Source: an uncultured Acidobacteriia bacterium
GTDB taxonomy: Bacteria; Acidobacteriota; Terriglobia; Bryobacterales; Bryobacteraceae
DNA: 64,000 nt
Direction: 5' to 3'
Assembly: GCA_903875575.1 (NCBI GenBank)
Contig: CAIQWJ010000010.1
Span: 1 to 64,000 of the forward strand
The position numbers were made by a program, and so were the translations under genes. Below are positions 9,153 to 16,380 of the stretch, in pieces. The notes under the pieces are model-generated. The model was not told where the DNA came from and did not search any database. It saw only the letters and a list, made by a program, of their open reading frames with translations. The stretch's first letter is position 1. Each line of letters opens with the position of its first letter.

Positions 9153-11282
9153 TTACCTGGAGCTTCCGGCGATTGAAAAATCGGACCATTGGATTACCGG
9201 CTTCGCAGTTGTTGCGAGATTGTCGCGGGCAATGAATTCCATGGCGTAATCGCCAGCGGCGAAGGTGGACAGAAGGTTGAGTTTGCCTGCCACGGGAATC
9301 TCCTTCATGCCCGCAGGTGGCTTGATTGGCATAGGGTTGCTGGCATAGACCTGCTTGCCGTCGTGGAAGAGTTTGACTTCGATCTCGACTGACGATCCGG
9401 AGTCCGCCGACTGTGCGCCGAACACCTGGCAGCCGTAGCTGAGTTGACTGCCGGGGTTAAATTGACGCGATGCGATTTCGGCTTTGCCGCCCTTTGGGTC
9501 GCCTAAGACGAGACTTGAGAGGGTGAGTTGCGGCTTGTTGTAATCGGGGATCAGCAGGAAGGTATTGGCAGAGCCCAGCTTGCCTGTCGCGTCGTCCCGA
9601 ACTGCTGCACGGACCTGAAACGCACCGGCACCTGGAATCGGAACTTCCAGTTGGTAATCGAGCATGGTCCCTGCGAAGGCGGCGGCCTGCTCGCTTGTGC
9701 CCTGCACGGTGTAGCGCTTATCCTGGCTGGCGATTTGGTGACCCGCCGCGTCAAAGGCCGCGACCAGAACGTCGAGAATCGCCTGCTTTCCACCTTCCAG
9801 CGAATTTTTGAACCGGAGATCTTTGCCATCAACCGCGAGCGCGACTCGCAGAAGTGGCTGGCGTCGATTGGTGCGTGGGTCGGGGGCCGAGGCGGAATAG
9901 AGCGGCGTGAGGTGGACTCCCACGCCGCCCGCGACGAAGGGCGAGAACAGTGCCTTGCCGAGTTGTTCTTCGCGAGTGGGTGTTTTTTCCGCAGTGTCCG
10001 CAGCAAGGCCCGCATAGCCTTTGCGGGAACGAACGGTGAGGCCGGAGCGGTGAACTTTCACATGTAAACGATGTTCCCTCTCTTCCGTAACCGATTCGCC
10101 ATCTTTCCTTTGTGGCTGGTAGGCCATCAGGTAGTAACCGGTCATGTCGTCCATGGCTTTGCCGAGGGCGGCGCTGAGATCGTTGGTGTTGTGAATTGCC
10201 GTGCCGCCGGTTTCCGAGGCCATAATGCTGGAAATCTCGTTGAGTGCCATGGCATCGCCACGTTGTTGCGACGTGGAAGTGTTCGCGACGCCGCCGGAGC
10301 GCGAGCCTCCCGTGGGTGTGCGGCCCTGCGCTCCCGCGAGTTCGGCTCCGGAGGGAATGCCGCCCATCGGACGCGTCAGCGACATCGGTGTCATCAGACC
10401 ACCGGGATCGAAGGTGTAGAGGGTCACCCCGTAACGGTTGGCCAGTTGGGTGACCGCTTTGGTCCGTTCGGACATGCGAAAACCAAGGTCTGAGGTTGCG
10501 AGCGACATGCCGGCGGGAATCATGATGCCGTCGGAAAAGAAGACGACGGCTTTGCGCCCGGGGATATCTTTGAGGGCTTCGATGGCGCGGCTCAGCGTGT
10601 TCATGGCCAGCTCGTGGTAGAGATCCGTGAAATAGAGCGAATCGTCGGCGCTGTCGCTCTTGACGGGGTTGCCGGAGTTGGGGTCAGTGAAGCCGGATTC
10701 CTGGGGGCGGTTGTCGCCGGGCATGCGCAGCACCCTGGCAACGGCGGCTTCGAGTTGTCGTTTGTCACTGGTGAAATTTTCGTAGATGCCCATGCCGCTC
10801 TTTGTGGCCATGACGGAGACCAGGTCGCCGGGCACCACCTGATCGTCGACGAATTTTTTCACGATCGGTTCCAGGCTCCCTATGCTGTCGGTGTGGGTGT
10901 GGAGGTTATCGATCATGAGCACGATGGTGCGATGCACGTCTTCGCGCCGAAGTCCCGCGGGTGGGGCGAATTTGGTTTCGCCCGCGGGGGCGGATTTGTC
11001 CGGTGTTGTGGCTGCGACCTGTTCGGGAGCCGGATTCACGTAGGCGAATTGTGTGATCTTCTGCGGCTTACCGTCCTCCAGGATCGTGAAATCTTCGGGT
11101 TTGAGATCGCCGACATGGCGACCTTTGGAATCGGTGACGAGGGCGTCGACTTCCACAAGGTTGACGGAGACGCGGATGACGGCATCGGCGGTGCGCGGAG
11201 CCGGGACTGGTGCCTGGCCGGGCATGGATAGTGCCATCAGGCTACAGATTGCGGCTAAGACTGTGGGACGGAAATGGGGCAA
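9153..11282 (-). CDS. Secreted VWFA-related acidobacterial protein (TIGR03436 type)
   Basis: 709 residues. A signal peptide (about residues 1-23, ending MPGQA) is followed by the N-terminal motif VDALVTDSKGRHVGDLKPEDFTILEDGKPQKI, typical of the acidobacterial VWFA-related family. A von Willebrand A-like fold follows (IVLMIDNLHTHTDS, AVVFFSDGIMIP) and then a long C-terminal region of beta-rich sequence. The usual metal-site DxSxS is replaced by DNLHT, so metal-dependent adhesion may be altered. The start codon is TTG (minus strand) with CGGAG about 8 nt upstream. A short low-complexity stretch (GGSRSGGVANTSTSQQRGD) interrupts the vWA region. Function unknown; probably an exported binding protein. 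Confidence 0.85.
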   Translation of the reverse strand: MPHFRPTVLAAICSLMALSMPGQAPVPAPRTADAVIRVSVNLVEVDALVTDSKGRHVGDLKPEDFTILEDGKPQKITQFAYVNPAPEQVAATTPDKSAPAGETKFAPPAGLRREDVHRTIVLMIDNLHTHTDSIGSLEPIVKKFVDDQVVPGDLVSVMATKSGMGIYENFTSDKRQLEAAVARVLRMPGDNRPQESGFTDPNSGNPVKSDSADDSLYFTDLYHELAMNTLSRAIEALKDIPGRKAVVFFSDGIMIPAGMSLATSDLGFRMSERTKAVTQLANRYGVTLYTFDPGGLMTPMSLTRPMGGIPSGAELAGAQGRTPTGGSRSGGVANTSTSQQRGDAMALNEISSIMASETGGTAIHNTNDLSAALGKAMDDMTGYYLMAYQPQRKDGESVTEEREHRLHVKVHRSGLTVRSRKGYAGLAADTAEKTPTREEQLGKALFSPFVAGGVGVHLTPLYSASAPDPRTNRRQPLLRVALAVDGKDLRFKNSLEGGKQAILDVLVAAFDAAGHQIASQDKRYTVQGTSEQAAAFAGTMLDYQLEVPIPGAGAFQVRAAVRDDATGKLGSANTFLLIPDYNKPQLTLSSLVLGDPKGGKAEIASRQFNPGSQLSYGCQVFGAQSADSGSSVEIEVKLFHDGKQVYASNPMPIKPPAGMKEIPVAGKLNLLSTFAAGDYAMEFIARDNLATTAKPVIQWSDFSIAGSSR

Positions 11283-11419
11283 CGTGGTCTCCGTGTGCGA
11301 TACGAGCAGTTTACCCTTTCTTGCCGGGCAGCGCGATGCGGGCCGACGCCTCCGGCAGACTGCCGGGATCGCTATGATACCCTCATGTTATTAACCGTTT
11401 ATAGAGGAGCTTCACTCGT

Positions 11420-11938
11420 ATGTTTCGTTTCCTGGCAGTTCGCTCGGCCGTGTTTTGCCTCGCGATTGCACTTTTCTCTTCCGTTGCGTCCGCCCAGCTT
11501 AAGGTTGGCATCGTCAATGTCCAGAAAGCCATCTCCGATACAGACGAGCTGAAAAAAGCCTCCGCCGACATGGTGAAGAAGTACCAGCCGCGTCAGGATG
11601 AGATGGACAAAATTCAGAAAGATCTGGAATCCATCGATACGCAGCTCAACAGCGGCAAACTGAACGCCCAGGCCACCACGGATCTGCAGACGCAGGGCAC
11701 GCGCAAACAGCGCGACCTGCAGCGCCTTTCCGACGACATGCAGGCCGATGTGGACCGCGACCGTCAGGCTGTTCTGGCCAAGCTTGCCGAAAAAATGCAG
11801 GCCGTGGTGAACAAACTGGCCGAGGATAAGGGACTGGACATCATCGTGGAAGCCTCCCAGACGCTTTACTTTAAGCCGGTTCTGGATCTGACGGCGGACG
11901 CGACGACGGCATACAACAAAGCCAACCCGGCAAAGTAA
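11420..11938 (+). CDS. OmpH/Skp-family periplasmic chaperone
   Basis: 172 residues. A clear signal peptide (residues 1-25, ending SVASAQ) precedes LKVGIVNVQKAI, the conserved start of the mature OmpH/Skp fold, and then a long coiled-coil of charged helices (about residues 45-125) and the DIIVEASQTLYF C-terminal motif. Skp-like proteins hold unfolded outer-membrane proteins in the periplasm. A GAGGAG ribosome binding site precedes the ATG. It heads a short plus-strand run, with the next gene starting 13 bp after its stop. No bamA or lpxD neighbours, which often accompany skp, are in this window. Confidence 0.9.
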   Translation: MFRFLAVRSAVFCLAIALFSSVASAQLKVGIVNVQKAISDTDELKKASADMVKKYQPRQDEMDKIQKDLESIDTQLNSGKLNAQATTDLQTQGTRKQRDLQRLSDDMQADVDRDRQAVLAKLAEKMQAVVNKLAEDKGLDIIVEASQTLYFKPVLDLTADATTAYNKANPAK

Positions 11939-11951
11939 AAGGGGAACGACA

Positions 11952-12452
11952 ATGGCGGGTTATCTGGATCAATACGGCGCTGGCGAAGAGCGACGTAACC
12001 GGATTATACTCCGCTCGATTCTCACCGTTTTATTTCTCGCTATCTTCGGTACGCTCGGCTGGTACCTGCTCCTGAACCATCACGAGGAAGCCGTGGTGAA
12101 GAGCTTCGTCGCGGCCCTGAAGGCCGGGGACACACATGCGGCCTACAGGATCTGGGGCTGCAGCGACGCCAAGCCCTGTTCGGGCTATGAATATACCCGC
12201 TTTATGAAAGACTGGGGACCGGGTGCCAACGGCCCCGACCTGGCTGTGATCGGTCTCACCGACAGCGAAGAATGCAACAGCGCCGCGATGCTCACGCTTC
12301 AGGTGAATCCGCAGCGCGTGGAGCAGCTTTGGGTAGACAAGGGTGCCAGCACGATCAACTTCGCGCCGTTTCCCATTTGCCCCCAGCAAATTCCCTACGA
12401 AATTATGGTTCACCGCACGGTGGGCAAACTACGAAAAATATTCCTGAAATAA
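11952..12452 (+). CDS. Single-pass membrane protein of unknown function
   Basis: 166 residues. One transmembrane helix at about residues 19-41 (ILRSILTVLFLAIFGTLGWYLLL) follows a short cytoplasmic N-terminus, leaving a soluble domain of about 120 residues outside. That domain contains four cysteines (CSDAKPCSG, EECNS, FPICP) that could form disulfides, and an AALKAGDTHAAYRIWG segment similar in style to NTF2-like or DUF4878-type lumicin folds. AAGGGGAACG precedes the ATG. Its position between ompH and citrate synthase suggests cotranscription but gives no function. Confidence 0.75.
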   Translation: MAGYLDQYGAGEERRNRIILRSILTVLFLAIFGTLGWYLLLNHHEEAVVKSFVAALKAGDTHAAYRIWGCSDAKPCSGYEYTRFMKDWGPGANGPDLAVIGLTDSEECNSAAMLTLQVNPQRVEQLWVDKGASTINFAPFPICPQQIPYEIMVHRTVGKLRKIFLK

Positions 12453-12470
12453 ACGGACAAACCTAACCCC

Positions 12471-13604
12471 ATGAGCACGACCACCACTCCCCCCGCTGCC
12501 GGCCTTGAAGGCGTTGTTGCCGGCGAATCTGAGATTTGTTACATCGACGGCTACGCCGGTGTTCTCAGCTACCGTGGATACAACATCCATACGCTGGCGA
12601 CCGACGCCACTTTTGAGGAGGTCATCTGGCTTCTCTGGAAAGGGCATCTGCCGAAACAGATCGAGCTGGACGGCCTCAAGGCGCTCCTGTTTGCGAACTA
12701 CGGACTGCCCGCTCAGGTAGTCGATTTCCTCAAGGCCAACCTGAAGGCCTCTCCAATGGACGTACTGCGCACGGCGGTTTCGATGCTCAGCCTGTCGGAT
12801 CCGGAAGCGAAAGATATGTCGCCGGAAGCGAATCAGCGGAAGGCTGCAAAGCTGATGTCGCAGGTTTCGATGATTGTCGCCGGTTTCGGTCGCCTGCGTA
12901 CAGGCCAGGAACTGGTGGCTCCGGACCCAAGCCTTAGCTATGCGGCGAACTTCCTCTATTGCCTGACCGGCAAGAAGCCGGATGCCGTGATGACGCATGT
13001 TTTCGACGTGGCGCTGACGCTCCATGCCGATCACGAACTGAATGCTTCCACGTTTGCGGCGCGCGTAACGGCGGCGACGCTTTCCGATATTTATTCGTGC
13101 GTGACTTCCGGCATTGGCGCTCTCAAGGGACCGCTGCATGGCGGTGCCAACGAAGAAGTCATCAAGATGCTGCTGGAAGTGGGTACGTCGGACAAGGCCG
13201 TGGAACGCGTGCATGAAATGTTCGCGAAGAAGATCAAGATTCCGGGCTTCGGGCATCGGGTGTATCGCACGGAAGATCCGCGCGCCACGCACCTGCGCAA
13301 GATGTCGGAAGACCTGGGTAAGAGCACGGGCCACGAGGATCTGTATCTGATGTCGAGCCGCGTGGAAGACCTTGTGAAAGAAGAGAAGAAGCTGAATCCG
13401 AACGTGGATTTCTATTCGGCCTCCACCTACTATTCGCTGGGTATCCCGATCGATCTGTTTACGCCGGTGTTCGCCGTCAGCCGCATGTCGGGCTGGACCG
13501 CTCACGTGCTGGAACAGTATCACAATAACCGTCTGATCCGTCCGCGCGCCGAGTATAAAGGCAACGCCGACGGTATGCCGTGGATCCCGATGGGTAACCG
13601 GTAA
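12471..13604 (+). CDS. gltA: Citrate synthase
   Basis: 377 residues, the size of the short bacterial/archaeal citrate synthases. The catalytic residues are at their expected motifs: H223 in GPLHGGANEEV, H262 in GFGHRVYRTEDPRA and D313 in NVDFYSASTYY. It condenses acetyl-CoA and oxaloacetate to citrate at the entry of the TCA cycle, in the cytoplasm. The N-terminal GVVAGESEICYIDGYAGVLSYRGYNI is typical of the family. A 2-methylcitrate synthase role cannot be excluded from sequence alone, but no prp genes are nearby. The next gene starts 3 bp after its stop. Confidence 0.95.
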   Translation: MSTTTTPPAAGLEGVVAGESEICYIDGYAGVLSYRGYNIHTLATDATFEEVIWLLWKGHLPKQIELDGLKALLFANYGLPAQVVDFLKANLKASPMDVLRTAVSMLSLSDPEAKDMSPEANQRKAAKLMSQVSMIVAGFGRLRTGQELVAPDPSLSYAANFLYCLTGKKPDAVMTHVFDVALTLHADHELNASTFAARVTAATLSDIYSCVTSGIGALKGPLHGGANEEVIKMLLEVGTSDKAVERVHEMFAKKIKIPGFGHRVYRTEDPRATHLRKMSEDLGKSTGHEDLYLMSSRVEDLVKEEKKLNPNVDFYSASTYYSLGIPIDLFTPVFAVSRMSGWTAHVLEQYHNNRLIRPRAEYKGNADGMPWIPMGNR

Positions 13605-13607
13605 AAC

Positions 13608-13880
13608 GTGGACGAGCGCGCGTACTATCAGGAATCGAAAACCACCAAGCCGATCACGCTCAACTGCCCCGCGTGCCGGACGCAGGATACGTACGATCTG
13701 AATTGGATCGTGCAGAAGAAGAAGGACCGTTTGCCTGGCGGGGCCGATGAGCGTGATCGGGCAAAGTTTGCCAAGGCGCAGAGCTACATGGTGCTGATGG
13801 ATAACCAGGCGGTCTGTAAGAACGTGCGCTGCCGGAAACGCTTCGATATTTCCGGCGTTAAGACGATGGCGTTTTTGTAG
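13608..13880 (+). CDS. Small zinc-ribbon-like protein
   Basis: 90 residues from a GTG start 3 bp after the citrate synthase stop, so it is translationally linked to that gene. It has two cysteine pairs, C20-x2-C23 (NCPACRT) and C70-x4-C75 (VCKNVRCRK), spaced as in a zinc ribbon, separated by a lysine-rich linker. No DNA-binding or enzymatic domain is recognisable. Its last 23 bp overlap the end of the convergent nucleotidyltransferase gene. Probably a conserved acidobacterial small protein; function unknown. Confidence 0.7.
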   Translation: MDERAYYQESKTTKPITLNCPACRTQDTYDLNWIVQKKKDRLPGGADERDRAKFAKAQSYMVLMDNQAVCKNVRCRKRFDISGVKTMAFL

Positions 13881-14742
13881 GCGGCACGCCTGGGTTGTTG
13901 CGGTAGCTTTCGAGCATGGCGGCGGTGATTTCCACGCTGGAAGGCCAGTGGCCGCGACGTTGGGCTGCGTGCGTAGCGTAGGTTTCGAGGTTTGCAGGAT
14001 CAGGCTGGACGACTTTTCCGTATTCGAGGAAAAGGAGTCCGGCCTTTTCCGTTGGCATTTGAATCACGAAGGCCTCGGCTTCTTCGAGGATGGTGCGAAC
14101 GCGGCGCATGATGGCGTCGGGGTCAATGGGTTGATCGCTGACGATTTTTGGCCACTCGGACTTTGGGTAGTTTGAATTGCGCCGGATCTCGGCAATGAGA
14201 CCCTCCGGCGTGAAGCCGGGAGCCTTATCGACGGCGGCCCAGAGGATCGCACCTAAGGGCAGGATGGTGTCATGGACGGTCACGAGGTCCACGATGTCGC
14301 GGACTTCCCTGCGGCCGGCAGCAGCCATGGCCTTGTTGGTGGCCAGATCGACAGGGTGCAAGACATACCCGAAAGTCGGGTCCGGAATAGTCGGGAAGAA
14401 TCGATAATCGCTGTCAGCAACCCATTCGAGTCGCGTGCTCTCTCCGTCTTTTTCCACTTGAGCGGTATAGATCAACGGGAGTACGCGATTCCAGGAAATC
14501 CTGAACCCATTTGCTTCGAGGATTGCGCCGTCTTCGCGGGCGGCCACCGCGATCCGTTCGCTCCGGTCGTGGAAGACGTCGATATCCGATGAATAACGAG
14601 GCGAGTTCAGATTGATCGGTGTCCCGCCGGCTACATAACTCTCCGGATCGCGATGCGCGGCAATAAGACTGAGGACGTCCGATTGAATCTTAGACAGAGG
14701 CACGGCAGGCACGCTCAATTTGCTCCGCCAGGCGGCGAGCAT
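13858..14742 (-). CDS. Nucleotidyltransferase of the AbiEii/AbiGii toxin-like type
   Basis: 294 residues. The N-terminal part carries the minimal nucleotidyltransferase signature: YVAGGTPINL followed by RYSSDIDVFHD, that is GG[ST] then DxD-type acidic residues. Type IV toxin AbiEii-family proteins have this pattern and transfer nucleotides to RNA or other targets. A downstream segment (LHPVDLATNKAMAAAGRREVRDIVDL) matches the helical region usually found after the catalytic core. The ATG at 14742 overlaps the end of a small upstream gene by 53 bp and has GAGGGTG upstream. The small partner could be an antitoxin, although it resembles no antitoxin family I know. Confidence 0.75.
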   Translation of the reverse strand: MLAAWRSKLSVPAVPLSKIQSDVLSLIAAHRDPESYVAGGTPINLNSPRYSSDIDVFHDRSERIAVAAREDGAILEANGFRISWNRVLPLIYTAQVEKDGESTRLEWVADSDYRFFPTIPDPTFGYVLHPVDLATNKAMAAAGRREVRDIVDLVTVHDTILPLGAILWAAVDKAPGFTPEGLIAEIRRNSNYPKSEWPKIVSDQPIDPDAIMRRVRTILEEAEAFVIQMPTEKAGLLFLEYGKVVQPDPANLETYATHAAQRRGHWPSSVEITAAMLESYRNNPGVPPTKTPSS

Positions 14743-14902
14743 TCATATCACCCTCTATGCGAAGGCTCCTGGTGATCGTCAGGGCTTCCTCCGGAGTGGG
14801 GTGTTCGAGTTCGCGCTGGTTCCAGAGTGCGCGGACGCGATAATCCGCGAACGCACGGTGGTACAAAGCCTCGATCTCGGACTGGGAAGATTCCGCGTTC
14901 AT
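14690..14902 (-). CDS. Small helical protein upstream of the AbiEii-like gene (possible antitoxin)
   Basis: 70 residues from the ATG at 14902, chosen over a longer in-frame start because AGGAG lies 7 nt upstream. The sequence is charged and predicted helical (IEALYHRAFADYRVRALWNQ, EEALTITRSLRIEG), with no recognised domain. Its 3' end overlaps the start of the nucleotidyltransferase gene by 53 bp in another frame, the arrangement of a coupled two-gene module. Comparable overlap is common in toxin-antitoxin operons, and the pairing is inferred from that alone. Confidence 0.6.
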   Translation of the reverse strand: MNAESSQSEIEALYHRAFADYRVRALWNQRELEHPTPEEALTITRSLRIEGDMNARRLAEQIERACRASV

Positions 14903-14999
14903 AGATCTCCTCTCTTCCAGCATATATGCCAGGCATCCGGCTTGTCTGCCTGGCGAAAGGGCGCGAAGTTGCTCTATATACTGAAGACAGCCATCGTCA

Positions 15000-15605
15000 A
15001 TGTCAGAAACTCCCGTTGACACATCACGTTTGCTGGTGGAGCGTGTCCGGAGCGGGGATCCGGCGGCGGAAGACGAACTGGTCCGCGCTTATCTTCCGAG
15101 GGTCATCGCCTTCGTGGTGGTTCGCACGCAGGACCGGGATCTGGCCCGCGAACTCGGACAGGATGTCATCATGGCCGTTCTGTGCGCGCTGCGAGAAGGC
15201 AATATCCGGGAGCCCGATAAACTGGGTGCCTTCGTCTACGGTATTGCCCGCAATCTCCTGAATGATCGTCATCGAAAACGTGCCAGGGAGAAACTGGAGC
15301 CTCTTCCGCCAGGCTTTGACCAGGCGGAAGCGCGGGTTGATCAGGCGGAGACAGAGCGCCTCGCGGTGGCGCATCAGGCCATCGATACACTGGAGCCTTC
15401 CGACAGGAAAATCCTGCTTTTTACGCTGGTGGACGGAATGAAACCTGCCGAAATCTCAGAGGCCGTGGGTCTTAGTTCCGTGGTGGTGCGGCAGCGCAAG
15501 AGCCGGGCACTGAAAAAAGTGATCGATATGGTAAACGCGTTGTCACAAAGTGCAGGTCCCGGACGACTACACAATTCAGGGAGACGTGCCAATGAATTGC
15601 GATGA
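15000..15605 (+). CDS. ECF-type RNA polymerase sigma factor
   Basis: 201 residues. Region 2 spans about 25-95 (AAEDELVRAYLPRVIAFVVV, DRDLARELGQDVIMAVL, KLGAFVYGIARNLLNDRHR) and region 4 about 125-185 (LEPSDRKILLFTLVDGMKPAEISEAVGLS, VVVRQRKSRALKKV), with no region 1 or 3, which is the extracytoplasmic-function layout. It directs RNA polymerase to its own regulon. The stop overlaps the ATG of the downstream anti-sigma gene by 14 bp, so the two are made together. It starts 97 bp from the divergent small gene at 14902. The regulon probably includes this operon, but I could not identify a self-promoter. Confidence 0.92.
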   Translation: MSETPVDTSRLLVERVRSGDPAAEDELVRAYLPRVIAFVVVRTQDRDLARELGQDVIMAVLCALREGNIREPDKLGAFVYGIARNLLNDRHRKRAREKLEPLPPGFDQAEARVDQAETERLAVAHQAIDTLEPSDRKILLFTLVDGMKPAEISEAVGLSSVVVRQRKSRALKKVIDMVNALSQSAGPGRLHNSGRRANELR

Positions 15606-16365
15606 CGTGCGCCGCGACGATATTCCCGAACGCTACGTAGCGGGAAAGTTGCCGGAAGGGGAACGCGACGGGTACGAGGCCCATTACTTCGAGTGCGAGA
15701 CGTGCTTCGCCGGGTTGGAGGCGATCCGGGCTGTCCAGTCTGATTTGCGGGGGAATGAGTCTGCCATCCGCGCGCTGCCGGCACCGCGCAAGGTCATCGT
15801 CATGCGTTTCGCCGTCCCGCTGGCACTGGCGGCGGCGATTCTTCTTGCCGCAGTGCTCTACCGAGCGCAGAACCAGGCTGTGCCTGCCGTTCCTGTGGCC
15901 GTTTCGCCGAAGCCCGTGGACTACACCCTGCTGGCGAAGCTGGAGCCACCCGCCTACGAGCCGGCACTGCGGCGGGGTTCGGCGGACAAGGCGGCCCTGC
16001 GGTTCGTTCAGGCAATGGAAAACTATCGCCGGCGCGACTACGCTCAGACGATCGCAGGACTGCATGCCTCTTTGGCGTTAGATTCCGGAGCTGCGGCTCC
16101 CCGCTTTTTCCTCGGTGCCTGCGAACTGCTGACGGGCGACTGGGACCAGGGGACTCGGGATCTGGAAATGGTGGTCGCGTCGGGTTCCGGGCCATTTCTG
16201 GAAGAGGGGCTGATGCTGCTGGCTAAAGCGTCCCTGCATCGTAATGATCCGGCAACTGCGCGGCGGGAACTGGAGCAACTGGTGGCGAGCAAAGGGGACC
16301 TCGCGCCCGCTGCCGGCGAGTTGCTGCGCCAACTGGATGATCTATCATCGGGGCAAGGGAAATAG
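15592..16365 (+). CDS. Membrane anti-sigma factor with zinc-binding ZAS motif and C-terminal TPR-like domain
   Basis: 257 residues from the ATG at 15592, chosen over a GTG 42 bp upstream because GGGAG lies about 10 nt before it. The N-terminus carries an Hx3Cx2C motif (H31, C35, C38), the zinc-associated anti-sigma signature. One transmembrane helix follows at about residues 70-90 (VMRFAVPLALAAAILLAAVLY). The remainder (about 115-257) is helical repeat sequence (AMENYRRRDYAQTIAGLHASLALD, FFLGACELLTGDWDQGTRDLE) that resembles TPRs and would face the periplasm. It is expected to hold the sigma factor of the preceding gene at the membrane until an envelope signal releases it. The TPR region may sense or bind that signal. 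Confidence 0.85.
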   Translation: MNCDDVRRDDIPERYVAGKLPEGERDGYEAHYFECETCFAGLEAIRAVQSDLRGNESAIRALPAPRKVIVMRFAVPLALAAAILLAAVLYRAQNQAVPAVPVAVSPKPVDYTLLAKLEPPAYEPALRRGSADKAALRFVQAMENYRRRDYAQTIAGLHASLALDSGAAAPRFFLGACELLTGDWDQGTRDLEMVVASGSGPFLEEGLMLLAKASLHRNDPATARRELEQLVASKGDLAPAAGELLRQLDDLSSGQGK

Positions 16366-16380
16366 GCGATTGCTTTCGTT

